Source: an uncultured Lachnospiraceae bacterium
GTDB taxonomy: Bacteria; Bacillota; Clostridia; Lachnospirales; Lachnospiraceae
Assembly (NCBI GenBank): GCA_902476265.1
Contig: CABSCP010000011.1
Span: 1 to 64,000, forward strand
Length of the DNA: 64,000 nucleotides
Reading direction: 5' to 3'
In this document: positions 8,164 to 16,653 of the stretch, piece by piece
How positions within the stretch are numbered: the first letter of the stretch is position 1
Layout: the number at the start of each line of letters is the position of its first letter
The notes under the pieces: generated by a model
What the model was told of the DNA's origin: nothing
What the model saw: only the letters and a program-made list of their open reading frames with translations
Databases searched by the model: none
Position numbers and translations under genes: made by a program

Positions 8164-10083
8164 ATGAATTCTTTAGCCTATACAGAAATTTTAAAAACAA
8201 AAATAAATGTTTTAACAATGCGGGATACTGTGGAGTATATTGACGCTAACCTTGACGAACTCAGGGGAAAGTATATTTGTGTTTCCAATGTACACACAAC
8301 GGTAACAGCGTATCGGGATGAAGCATATCGGGCAGTGCAGAATGGCAGCGCCTTGAATCTTCCTGATGGGAAACCTCTGTCCATCGTGCAGAAAGGAATG
8401 GGGTTTCCCAATGCCGGACGTGTTCCGGGGCCGGATTTAATGCCGGAAATTTTTGCTTTATCCGAAAAAAATGGATATACTCATTATTTTTATGGCAGCA
8501 GGCAGGAAACGCTGGATGCGCTTGAAAAGAAGTTGAAAGAGCGGTATCCCGGAATGAAGATAGTCGGAATGTATTCACCGCCCTTTCGCCCGTTGACCAG
8601 AGAAGAAGATGAAGCCGTTGTAAAACAAATTAATGTGGCAAAGCCTGATTTTATCTGGATCGGCCTTGGCGCACCAAAGCAGGAATGCTGGATGGCGGCG
8701 CATGAAGGACTTTTCAACGGCGTTATGTTAGGAGTGGGAGCAGGATTTGATTTTCATGCCGGTACAATAAAAAGAGCACCGGCATGGATGCAGGAAAGCT
8801 GCATGGAATGGCTTTACCGGATTTCTCAGGATCCCAAAAGGCTTTTGAGACGTTATTTGGATACCAATTTTTCGTTTTTGTGGTATCTCTGGAAGGAAAA
8901 ACGCCAAAACAGTAAGAGGGAAAATAAAAAGTCGCTTAAGATTGCAATGGTAGGTCAGAAGAGGATACCTTCCAGGGAAGGCGGCGTGGAAGTTGTGGTG
9001 GACGAACTCTCCACAAGATATGTGAAACTGGGGCATAAAGTGGATGCTTATAATCGGTCCGGTTATCACGTTTCCGGAAAAGAGTTTGATGAGAGCCGGG
9101 GGAATCTATATGAAGGGATCCGGCTGATAACCATACCGACTTTTAAGAGCAGCAGCCTGAATGCGATGGTGTATTCAATCCTTGCCTCTTTCCGGCTTTT
9201 ATTCGGCAGATATGATGTGGTGCATTACCATGCGGAAGGACCATGTACAATGTTATGGCTTCCGAAATTGTTCGGGTTCCATGTAGTGGCTACCATTCAT
9301 GGCCTGGACTGGCAGCGCTCCAAATGGGGTGGTTTTGCTTCGGGAGTATTAAAGTTCGGGGAAAGGATGGCTGCAAAACATGCGGATGATGTGATTGTGC
9401 TATCTAAAAATGTGCAGAGATATTTCAGAGAGATTTACGGAAGAGAGACATTATATATTCCCAACGGAATAAAACGTCCTGAAGTGATGCCGGTAAAAGA
9501 GATCCATGAGAAGTATGGATTGGAAAAAGACAGCTACATCCTTTTTCTGGCCCGTATTGTACCGGAAAAAGGGCTCCATTATTTAATTGAAGCTTTCAGC
9601 CGGGTTCAGACGGATAAAAAGCTGGTGATCGCGGGAGGAGTGAGTCATTCGCAGGAGTATATGGATAAAATCAGGACTATGGCAGGGCAGGATGACAGGG
9701 TTATTATGACAGACTTTGTACAGGGAAGGGTTTTGGCGGAATTGTGTTCCAACGCCTATCTGTTTGTGCTACCCAGCGATGTAGAAGGGATGGCTGTCAG
9801 TCTACTGGAAGCGATGAGTTATGGAAACTGCTGCCTGGTAAGCGACATTGAAGAAAATATGGAAGTGGTGCAGGATTGTGCGGTTTCTTTTAAAAAAGCG
9901 GATGTATCGGATCTGAGAGAAAAGGTCCAGAAGCTTATCAATGAACCGGAAACAGTAGAAGGATATAAGAAACGGAGTGCGGATTTTATCTGCAGTCGCT
10001 ATAACTGGGACGATGTGGTGGAACAAACGCTGCAGGTTTACCGGTCTATGAAACCTAAGAAAAATGACGGAAAGAGAAGATGA
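8164..10083 (+). CDS. fusion of WecG/TagA/CpsF glycosyltransferase and GT4 glycosyltransferase
   Basis: A 639-residue bifunctional protein. ATG 8164 has AGAAGG 6 bases upstream; an in-frame ATG at 8140 has none. Residues 1 to about 245 form a GT26 (WecG/TagA/CpsF) domain with NLPDGKPL (Asp about 68), HYFYGS, GLGAPKQE and GVGAGFDFHAG. Such enzymes add the second sugar, often ManNAc or its uronate, to polyprenyl-diphosphate-GlcNAc. Residues from about 258 on form a retaining GT4 (GT-B) domain with LARIVPEKGLHYLIEAF and the EX7E motif E541-E549. The two are normally separate proteins; here one chain would add two successive sugars. It starts a tightly packed operon, overlapping the next gene by ATGA. 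Confidence 0.9.
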   Translation: MNSLAYTEILKTKINVLTMRDTVEYIDANLDELRGKYICVSNVHTTVTAYRDEAYRAVQNGSALNLPDGKPLSIVQKGMGFPNAGRVPGPDLMPEIFALSEKNGYTHYFYGSRQETLDALEKKLKERYPGMKIVGMYSPPFRPLTREEDEAVVKQINVAKPDFIWIGLGAPKQECWMAAHEGLFNGVMLGVGAGFDFHAGTIKRAPAWMQESCMEWLYRISQDPKRLLRRYLDTNFSFLWYLWKEKRQNSKRENKKSLKIAMVGQKRIPSREGGVEVVVDELSTRYVKLGHKVDAYNRSGYHVSGKEFDESRGNLYEGIRLITIPTFKSSSLNAMVYSILASFRLLFGRYDVVHYHAEGPCTMLWLPKLFGFHVVATIHGLDWQRSKWGGFASGVLKFGERMAAKHADDVIVLSKNVQRYFREIYGRETLYIPNGIKRPEVMPVKEIHEKYGLEKDSYILFLARIVPEKGLHYLIEAFSRVQTDKKLVIAGGVSHSQEYMDKIRTMAGQDDRVIMTDFVQGRVLAELCSNAYLFVLPSDVEGMAVSLLEAMSYGNCCLVSDIEENMEVVQDCAVSFKKADVSDLREKVQKLINEPETVEGYKKRSADFICSRYNWDDVVEQTLQVYRSMKPKKNDGKRR

Positions 10084-11720
10084 ATAAGGTGTCTGAAAGA
10101 AAAGGGAAAATGCAGGTGGGGCTGGCGGAAATATTGTACTTTTTTTCTTTTGGAATTATGTTTGCGGCAAAGGGCGTTGGACTGGATTACGGGCAGAAGC
10201 TGTTTACGCTGTGTATTTGTTTTTCCTTACTTTGCCTGGCCGGGAAGCTGTGGCTGACAAAACATACTGCAAAAGAGTGGCTGGTCATGTTACTCCTGGT
10301 GCTGCTTGGAGTCGGGATCTATTTAAAGTCCGGTGAGCAGGCGGCTTTGGCTGCTATGCTGGTGATAATCGGAATGAAAAATGTGCCATTGGACAGGTTG
10401 TTTAAGGTTTGTCTGGGAATATGGGGGATGACATTTGCCCTGTCCTGTACACTGGGAATCCTGCATATCAGAGACGGCGTAGTCGTGGTACATCAAAAAT
10501 TAGGGCTTGGGCCATTAATACGCTGGTCATTAGGATATACACATCCCAATGTGCTTCACGTTTCGTATTTTGTGCTGGCATCCCTGCTTCTTTATGCAGG
10601 CGATTATCATGGGAAAAAGCTGTGGCGGGCAACAACCTTGCTTTTTGTCGGAAATATACTTGTTTTTCTTTATTCGGTCAGCTACACAGGGGTTTTAATC
10701 ATGACGGGATATCTGGCTTTAAACGTTTATCTGGATATGCGAAAGAGTTTAAGCAGGCCGGAGAAATTTTTACTGCAGTGCATCCTTCCTTTTTGTGTCT
10801 TGTTTCCGCTGATCGGTCCCTTTGTAACCAGCGGAAAGGTTTTTGATTTTTTTAATAAGCTATTATCCACAAGATTTGAACTGGTCAAAAATTTCTTCAC
10901 TAATTTTACGCCTTCACTTTTAGGAACCAGGGCGCATTTTGATACGACAGCCCATTTGACGCTGGACAGTTCTTTTGCCTATTTGCTGATGTATTATGGA
11001 ATTATCGCATTCGTAATCTTCGTTGCAGGGTATTTTTTTGTGGTCAGGAAATTGATAAAGGAAATGAAAAATAAGGAACTGGCGATTATGATAGCAATCA
11101 TTGTGGCCGGAGTTACAGAACAGTTTCTATTTAACCTTTCCTTTAAAAATTTATCGTTCTTTTTTCTGGGGGAATATTTTTTTGAATACATGCAAAAAGC
11201 AGGAAACAGGACTTCCGTCTGGAACAGGGAAATCCGTTTGCCGGGAAGCGGAGGCAGAGATCTTTGTCTGCCGGATATAGTTTCAGCGGTAAAACGGGCT
11301 TGTGCTAACCGAGACCGTCACAGAACCGGAAATGTTGCAGGAATCGTAATAGCGGCATTTCTGGCTGCGGTTATATGTGCAGGAACGGTACACATGCCGG
11401 AAAGCGTATATGTAAACCGAGGGCTGACGGAATATAAAAAGCCGGAAGAAGAAGTGTCTCTGGATTTAGATCGGGTGCCGGAGGGATTCAACAGCATGGT
11501 CATCGGATACGAGGGGCCGGAGGCAGGGATGTATTGCTTTTCGGGAAATATCATCAAAATGGAATATGTCAGAAACATTGCCGGAGCCGCTGTGCTTGGA
11601 GCTTTTGCAGCATGGCTGTGCACGTGGATCCATGCTTTTGCAACAGCATACCGAAAGGGACAGAATGGTGCGGCAGATAGATCAGTGGGAGAATCAAATG
11701 AAAGTGCTTATCGTAAATAA
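10080..11720 (+). CDS. O-antigen polymerase-like membrane protein
   Basis: A 546-residue protein with about ten hydrophobic segments to residue 370, a soluble region, then a further helix pair near the C terminus. The block LGYTHPNVLHVSYFVLASLL followed by an SVSYTG segment resembles Wzy-type repeat-unit polymerases and ligases of Gram-positive capsule clusters, which vary greatly. It starts inside the stop of the fusion glycosyltransferase (ATGA) and its end overlaps the next gene by 23 bases, so translation is coupled. It probably polymerises or ligates lipid-linked repeats outside the membrane; ligase versus polymerase cannot be told from sequence. Confidence 0.7.
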   Translation: MNKVSERKGKMQVGLAEILYFFSFGIMFAAKGVGLDYGQKLFTLCICFSLLCLAGKLWLTKHTAKEWLVMLLLVLLGVGIYLKSGEQAALAAMLVIIGMKNVPLDRLFKVCLGIWGMTFALSCTLGILHIRDGVVVVHQKLGLGPLIRWSLGYTHPNVLHVSYFVLASLLLYAGDYHGKKLWRATTLLFVGNILVFLYSVSYTGVLIMTGYLALNVYLDMRKSLSRPEKFLLQCILPFCVLFPLIGPFVTSGKVFDFFNKLLSTRFELVKNFFTNFTPSLLGTRAHFDTTAHLTLDSSFAYLLMYYGIIAFVIFVAGYFFVVRKLIKEMKNKELAIMIAIIVAGVTEQFLFNLSFKNLSFFFLGEYFFEYMQKAGNRTSVWNREIRLPGSGGRDLCLPDIVSAVKRACANRDRHRTGNVAGIVIAAFLAAVICAGTVHMPESVYVNRGLTEYKKPEEEVSLDLDRVPEGFNSMVIGYEGPEAGMYCFSGNIIKMEYVRNIAGAAVLGAFAAWLCTWIHAFATAYRKGQNGAADRSVGESNESAYRK

Positions 11721-12897
11721 ATTTCTCTATCCAAACGGAGGCTCCGAGACTTATATATTTGAACTCGGAAAGCAGTTGCAGCAAATGGGACATGAGGTGC
11801 AGTATTTCGGTATGGAGCACGAAGGACGGATTGTGGGAAATCGCGTGGAGAGCTATACTTCCGGCATGGATTTTCATTCCGGAAAGCTTGCCAAACTTTT
11901 TTATCCGTTTAAAATAATTTATTCGTTGGAAGCCAGAAAAAAAATCCGCAAGGTGCTGGAGGATTTTTCACCGGACGTAGTACATTTGAATAATTTCAAT
12001 TTTCAGCTTACTCCATCGATACTCTATGAGGTGAGAAGTTTTGAAAAAAAATGCGGTCACAGAATTAAGATTGTCTTTACCGCGCATGATTATCAGCTGG
12101 TATGTCCCAATCATCTGCTGATGCAGCCGGATGGGAGTCTGTGTAAAGAATGCCTCGGAGGGCATCCGGGCCGGTGCTTTGTACACCGTTGCATTCATAA
12201 TTCCAGAGTCAAAAGTCTCCTGGGCAGTATAGAGGGGTGGATTTATCAGTGCTTACATGCATATAGGATGATCGATACGGTGATCTGTCCAAGTTACTTT
12301 ATAGAGGAAAAGCTTTCAGACAGCCCGGACCTGAATGGAAAAACAGTTGTAATGCATAATTTTGTCGATAAAAGAAAGACAGCGATAACTGATAAAAAGG
12401 ATTATGTGCTGTATTTTGGCCGTTATTGTGATGAGAAGGGGACACCGACTCTTTTGGAAGTGTGTCGTCAGCTGCCGGATATTCCTTTTGTTTTTGCCGG
12501 GGGAGGACCTCTAGCAGAAGAAGTGAACCAGATCCCCAATATTGAGAACAGAGGTTTTTTATCGGGAGATGAACTTGTGAGGACGATCAGTGAGGCAAGG
12601 TTCACGGTTTTCCCGTCGGAGTGGTATGAAAATTGCCCTTTTGCGGTGATGGAAACACAGTTGTATGGGACCCCTGTGATTGCATCTGATCTGGGGGGGA
12701 CACCGGAACTGATAAGAGACGGAGAAACCGGAGAATTATTTAGTGGTGGCAATATGAAAGAATTGAAAAAGAAAATAGAGGGTTTATGGCTGGATAGAAA
12801 TAAGCAGGAACGGTATATAAGAAATTGCCAGGAGATACCGTATGATACGGCAGAAGTCTATTGTAAGAAACTTTTGGAAATTTATCAAAAAAATTAA
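11698..12897 (+). CDS. GT4 family glycosyltransferase
   Basis: A 399-residue retaining GT-B glycosyltransferase acting in the cytoplasm. The start at 11698 gives the family beginning MKVLIVNKFLYPNGGSE, with GGGAG 7 bases upstream, although the frame is open further back inside the preceding gene. The N-terminal domain carries the TAHDYQLVCPN block and a Cys-rich patch (CKECLGGHPGRCFVHRC) often seen in this subgroup. The C-terminal domain has YFGRYCDEKGTPTLLEV and an EX7E motif in ENCPFAVME. Acceptor and donor are not predictable. Confidence 0.88.
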   Translation: MKVLIVNKFLYPNGGSETYIFELGKQLQQMGHEVQYFGMEHEGRIVGNRVESYTSGMDFHSGKLAKLFYPFKIIYSLEARKKIRKVLEDFSPDVVHLNNFNFQLTPSILYEVRSFEKKCGHRIKIVFTAHDYQLVCPNHLLMQPDGSLCKECLGGHPGRCFVHRCIHNSRVKSLLGSIEGWIYQCLHAYRMIDTVICPSYFIEEKLSDSPDLNGKTVVMHNFVDKRKTAITDKKDYVLYFGRYCDEKGTPTLLEVCRQLPDIPFVFAGGGPLAEEVNQIPNIENRGFLSGDELVRTISEARFTVFPSEWYENCPFAVMETQLYGTPVIASDLGGTPELIRDGETGELFSGGNMKELKKKIEGLWLDRNKQERYIRNCQEIPYDTAEVYCKKLLEIYQKN

Positions 12898-12920
12898 CAG
12901 GAGATTTTACTGCTGAGATA

Positions 12921-12929
12921 TGTTATAAT
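12921..12929 (+). promoter_or_regulatory. extended -10 promoter before the radical SAM gene
   Basis: TGTTATAAT at 12921-12929 is a TGn-extended consensus -10 about 62 bases before the next start. No good -35 lies at normal spacing (TTAACA at 12894-12899 is 24 bases away), as is typical of extended -10 promoters. It lies in the 93-base gap after the GT4 gene. Confidence 0.5.
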
Positions 12930-12990
12930 GGGCGCGAACTGGAAAAATAGCATAGGATTTATCCGTTTTTATAGAAAGTGAGAGGATGTT

Positions 12991-14010
12991 ATGGCAAAAA
13001 GAACTTTATATGGCACTGTAATCGTGACCTACCGTTGCAATGCGAGATGTAATATGTGTGACTGCTTCCGGGATCCTACGAAACCCAGCGAGGAAATTAC
13101 GCTGGAAGAAATAAAGAAGCTGCCGGAAATGGCATTTACGAATATCACGGGCGGCGAGCCGTTCATCAGACAGGATATCCCGGAAATTGTGCGGGAATTG
13201 TATAAAAAGTCTGACAGGATCGTGATTTCCACCAACGGATATTTTACGGACAGGATTATTGCTCTGTGCAAGGAATTTCCGAAAGTGGGGATTCGGATCA
13301 GCATTGAGGGACTGCAGGAAACCAACGATAAGATCAGAGGAATTCCGGATGGCTTTAACCGGGGATACAATACCCTGAAAACACTGGTGGAAATGGGACA
13401 TCCCGATGTTGGTTTCGGAATGACCGTACAGGATATGAACTGTGAAGACTTGGTACCGCTTTATAATATTGCCAACGATATGGGGATGGAGTTCGCTACG
13501 GCTACGCTTCATAACTCTTTTTATTTCAGAAAGACAGATAATAAGATTGATGATAAACTGAAGGTTTCCCAAAATTTTGAAAAGCTGATCAACGAACTGC
13601 TGAAAAGTAATTCCCCGAAAAAGTGGTTCCGGGCCTATTTTAACCATGGACTGGTCAACTATATTTACGGCAATAAAAGACTGCTTCCCTGTGATATGTC
13701 CCGTAATGCGTTTTTCATCGACCCGTTCTGCGATGTCATTCCCTGCAACGGCATGGAGAAAAAGGCGGTTATGGGAAATCTTCGTGAGCAAAGTTGGGAT
13801 GAGCTTTGGAATTCCGAACAGGCAAAACAGGTGAGGGAGTGCACGCGCAAGTGTGATAGAAACTGCTGGATGATCGGCAGCGCTTCTCCTGCCATGCACA
13901 AATATATCTGGGTGCCCGGCTGGTGGGTGATCAAACACAAATTCTTAAAAGGCGGGAAATACAGCCTGAAGGAGAATAAATTTATTGAAGGAGCAGGAAA
14001 ATCAGAATGA
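12991..14010 (+). CDS. radical SAM/SPASM enzyme
   Basis: A 339-residue iron-sulfur enzyme. The SAM cluster motif C16-x3-C20-x2-C23 (CNARCNMC) is followed by NITGGEP and a STNGYF segment, the classic radical SAM core. The C-terminal region has the Cys pattern of a SPASM auxiliary-cluster domain: LLPCDMS, DPFCDVIPCNGMEK, then CTRKCDRNC. Members act on peptides, sugars or cofactors. Placed between GT4 and membrane transferase genes, it may modify a sugar or lipid intermediate, but no substrate can be read from the sequence. It has its own extended -10 promoter and overlaps the next gene by ATGA. Confidence 0.88.
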   Translation: MAKRTLYGTVIVTYRCNARCNMCDCFRDPTKPSEEITLEEIKKLPEMAFTNITGGEPFIRQDIPEIVRELYKKSDRIVISTNGYFTDRIIALCKEFPKVGIRISIEGLQETNDKIRGIPDGFNRGYNTLKTLVEMGHPDVGFGMTVQDMNCEDLVPLYNIANDMGMEFATATLHNSFYFRKTDNKIDDKLKVSQNFEKLINELLKSNSPKKWFRAYFNHGLVNYIYGNKRLLPCDMSRNAFFIDPFCDVIPCNGMEKKAVMGNLREQSWDELWNSEQAKQVRECTRKCDRNCWMIGSASPAMHKYIWVPGWWVIKHKFLKGGKYSLKENKFIEGAGKSE

Positions 14011-15749
14011 GAAACGAAGGCGGAATGTGGATAGAACGAATCAGAAAGAGTGTATGGATTTTATTTCTGGCTATTATAGGATATTTGCTGATAGCCAGTA
14101 TATTCAGCACCTGCTATCTGGGAATGATAAGATATATTACGGATTCAGGGAATTTTGAATATAATTTTGAACATACTTTTTATATTAGAGACACGTGGTG
14201 GTTACATTTTGTAGTGTTTTTTCTTTTTAGTTTATTTTTAGTATTCAAAAAGGATTTAAAGGTGTCCAGACCCTATTTGACAAGTTTTGGAGTTTTTTTC
14301 TGCATAGCCGCTATGCTAGTATATATAGTTATTGCATCACAATATTATCCGGCGTCAGACCAAAAAAGAGTTATGGAGATAGGGATGGCTTTTCATCATG
14401 GAGATTATTCGGCGCTGGAAACGGGAAATTATCTTTTTAAGCATCCACACCAAAAGGGGATTGTTTTATATTTTCAGATTTTGTCTATGCTATTTGGGGA
14501 AGCAAACTGTATGGCATTTGAACTCGTTAATGCAGTATGGATTTTGGGTGCATATATTCTGTTGACAAGGTTGAGCAGAGAATTGTTCAAGAAAATGAAA
14601 CAAAATAGAGGGATTGAAACAGCAGCGGTATGCTTGCTTTTTGTACCATATTTGTTTTATTCATCCTATTTGTATGGAACAGTAGTAGGGGAATTTTTGG
14701 CACTATTATCATTTTATATGATTTTGTTGTATAAACGTACACAAAAGTGGGTGTATGTTTTGGCGGGGAGTGTAAGTTTAGAAATAGCAATTATTTTAAA
14801 GTCCAATTTTCAGATTTTTTTGATAGCGGTAATTCTTTATTTAATATTTGGTTGTATAATAGCCGTGAAAAATGATAAGAAACTTGCTGGGAAAAATTTG
14901 ATTTTTATTGCGTCGTTGTTGATCTGTTTTGGCATTGGAAGCGCAGGAATGGACAGCTATCTGACTGCTTTAAACCAAGGGGAAAAAGTAGAAGGTGTTC
15001 CAATGATTGCTTATGTCGCAATGGGATTACAGGATGGTAAAGCGGCGCCTGGATGGTACAATGGTTATAATACAGGGGTCTATAATGCTAATAATTTTGA
15101 TGCTGAAATGGCGGCAAAAGAAGCGAAAGAAAATATAGCAGAAATAGTTTCCGGGTATAAAAAGGATATTACAGCCAGTATTAGTTTTTTTGTGAAAAAA
15201 GTTTCTTCTCAATGGAATAATCCCACTTTTGCATCTTTGCAAATAATGGAAAACAGAGAAGGAAAAGATGGGCTTAAATGGATTATGAGCGGAAATGCCA
15301 GAAATGTTTATATATTTTTGGTTAATTTGATTCATACATGGATATTAGCGGGTGTTTTTCTGTTTGGCGTATTGAGATTAAAAAAGGGAGAGTGGGAAGA
15401 AACATTACTGATTATCACTTTTATCGGTGGTTTTATGTTCCATTTAGTTTGGGAGGCAAAATCAACATATTCGATGCCCTTTTTCTTACTTCTGCTTCCT
15501 TTATGCGCAAGTGGATATAGTGAGTGGAGAACTTGGATGATATCACAGAAAAACACAATAAACGAGATAGGATGGAAGTCAGAACAGGGGAAGAAGCTGA
15601 AAAGAGGGGGAATTATTACCATAGCAGTTATTTTGCTCATATGTGGAATATCATATACCGATATTTTTTCCAAAATTTTTGCAAGAAATGATGATACAGG
15701 AATTTTTAATACATATACACAAGATATAGTAAATCAGGATGAGTTGTAG
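14007..15749 (+). CDS. polytopic membrane glycosyltransferase-like protein (paralog of 4155-5672)
   Basis: A 580-residue protein with ten or more hydrophobic segments, starting in the ATGA overlap with the radical SAM gene; an in-frame ATG at 14025 is an alternative. It shares ordered blocks with the 4155-5672 protein: YPASDQKRVMEIGMAFHHGD, YVAMGLQDG, APGWYNGYN and SQWNNP, then a VWEAKSTY segment near the last helices (IWEAKTRY in the paralog). The acidic first outer loop suggests a GT-C enzyme using a polyprenyl-linked sugar donor. The gene is much more AT-rich than the radical SAM gene it touches, pointing to separate origin. Confidence 0.65.
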   Translation: MRNEGGMWIERIRKSVWILFLAIIGYLLIASIFSTCYLGMIRYITDSGNFEYNFEHTFYIRDTWWLHFVVFFLFSLFLVFKKDLKVSRPYLTSFGVFFCIAAMLVYIVIASQYYPASDQKRVMEIGMAFHHGDYSALETGNYLFKHPHQKGIVLYFQILSMLFGEANCMAFELVNAVWILGAYILLTRLSRELFKKMKQNRGIETAAVCLLFVPYLFYSSYLYGTVVGEFLALLSFYMILLYKRTQKWVYVLAGSVSLEIAIILKSNFQIFLIAVILYLIFGCIIAVKNDKKLAGKNLIFIASLLICFGIGSAGMDSYLTALNQGEKVEGVPMIAYVAMGLQDGKAAPGWYNGYNTGVYNANNFDAEMAAKEAKENIAEIVSGYKKDITASISFFVKKVSSQWNNPTFASLQIMENREGKDGLKWIMSGNARNVYIFLVNLIHTWILAGVFLFGVLRLKKGEWEETLLIITFIGGFMFHLVWEAKSTYSMPFFLLLLPLCASGYSEWRTWMISQKNTINEIGWKSEQGKKLKRGGIITIAVILLICGISYTDIFSKIFARNDDTGIFNTYTQDIVNQDEL

Positions 15750-15773
15750 AAATTATGATAAGGGGACAGGAGG

Positions 15774-16643
15774 ATGAATCAGAGAATAAAGGACAGAATT
15801 GCAGAAGTTGTCTATATTATTTATAAAAAGGGAATCTTTGCCAATAAAATCAAAGTGTATTCTGTAAATGAAACTTTGGACCTTTTACTTCATACTGAGA
15901 AAAGTCTGGTAAGATTTGGTGATGGCGAAATTACCATGATTCGAGGCAGAAATCTTAAACTGCAGGCAGTAAATCCAACACTTATAGGGGAACTAAAGAA
16001 AATTTTAGGATATGAGTATGATGACCTGATGGTATCAATTCCTGATATTTTTGATGGAGTAGAGCAATATCATGCTGCAAGCAGACAGTTCTGGAAGGAT
16101 CATCTTCTTTTCAGCAGAAGAATTTATGAAAAGTATTGTAATAAAAATAGGGTTTATTGTAATACTTCTGTTTCAAGATGCTATTATGCGTTCAAAGACA
16201 AGACTCCTTGTGCGAAATGGTTTACAGACATTAGACAGGTGTGGGCAGGTAAAAAGATTGTTGTGGTTGAAGGTGAGAGCTCACACTGTGGAGTAGGAAA
16301 TGATTTGTTTGATACGGCATCGGAAGTGAGACGGATTATAGGGCCGGCAAAAAACGCCTACCAGAAATTGGAAGAGATAAAAAAAACCTGTATGGAATTT
16401 TCAAAAGAATGTCTGTTTTTACTGGCTCTTGGCGCGGCGGCAAAACCGCTGGCAGAAGCGTTGTTTCTGCAAGGCTACAGGGTAATTGATATCGGTAACC
16501 TGGATATGGAATATGAGTGGTATCTCCGTAAGGCAGAAAAAAAGATACCACTGCAGAAACATTCTGTTATCGGTAAGGAAGCGAATGAAAAAGCCGGGTA
16601 TGATGAGTATCTGAAGCAAGTGTACAGATATATTGAGCTTTGA
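15774..16643 (+). CDS. SP_1767-type glycosyltransferase (GT-D fold)
   Basis: A 289-residue cytoplasmic protein resembling the SP_1767/DUF1792 glycosyltransferase family known from streptococcal serine-rich-protein glycosylation and from capsule loci. The hallmark is SLVRFGDGEITMIRG, with D50-G51-E52 as the metal and donor binding DxE of the GT-D fold, followed by a SVSRCYYAF block and VVEGESSHCGVGNDLFD. AGGAGG lies immediately before the ATG. The gene ends 10 bases before the ABC flippase start. The sugar it adds is unknown. Confidence 0.85.
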   Translation: MNQRIKDRIAEVVYIIYKKGIFANKIKVYSVNETLDLLLHTEKSLVRFGDGEITMIRGRNLKLQAVNPTLIGELKKILGYEYDDLMVSIPDIFDGVEQYHAASRQFWKDHLLFSRRIYEKYCNKNRVYCNTSVSRCYYAFKDKTPCAKWFTDIRQVWAGKKIVVVEGESSHCGVGNDLFDTASEVRRIIGPAKNAYQKLEEIKKTCMEFSKECLFLLALGAAAKPLAEALFLQGYRVIDIGNLDMEYEWYLRKAEKKIPLQKHSVIGKEANEKAGYDEYLKQVYRYIEL

Positions 16644-16653
16644 AGGAGAACTT

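Noticed and set aside
13006..13938. Minus-strand open frame across the radical SAM gene
   Set aside because: Antisense to an obvious radical SAM/SPASM enzyme and without its own start signals.
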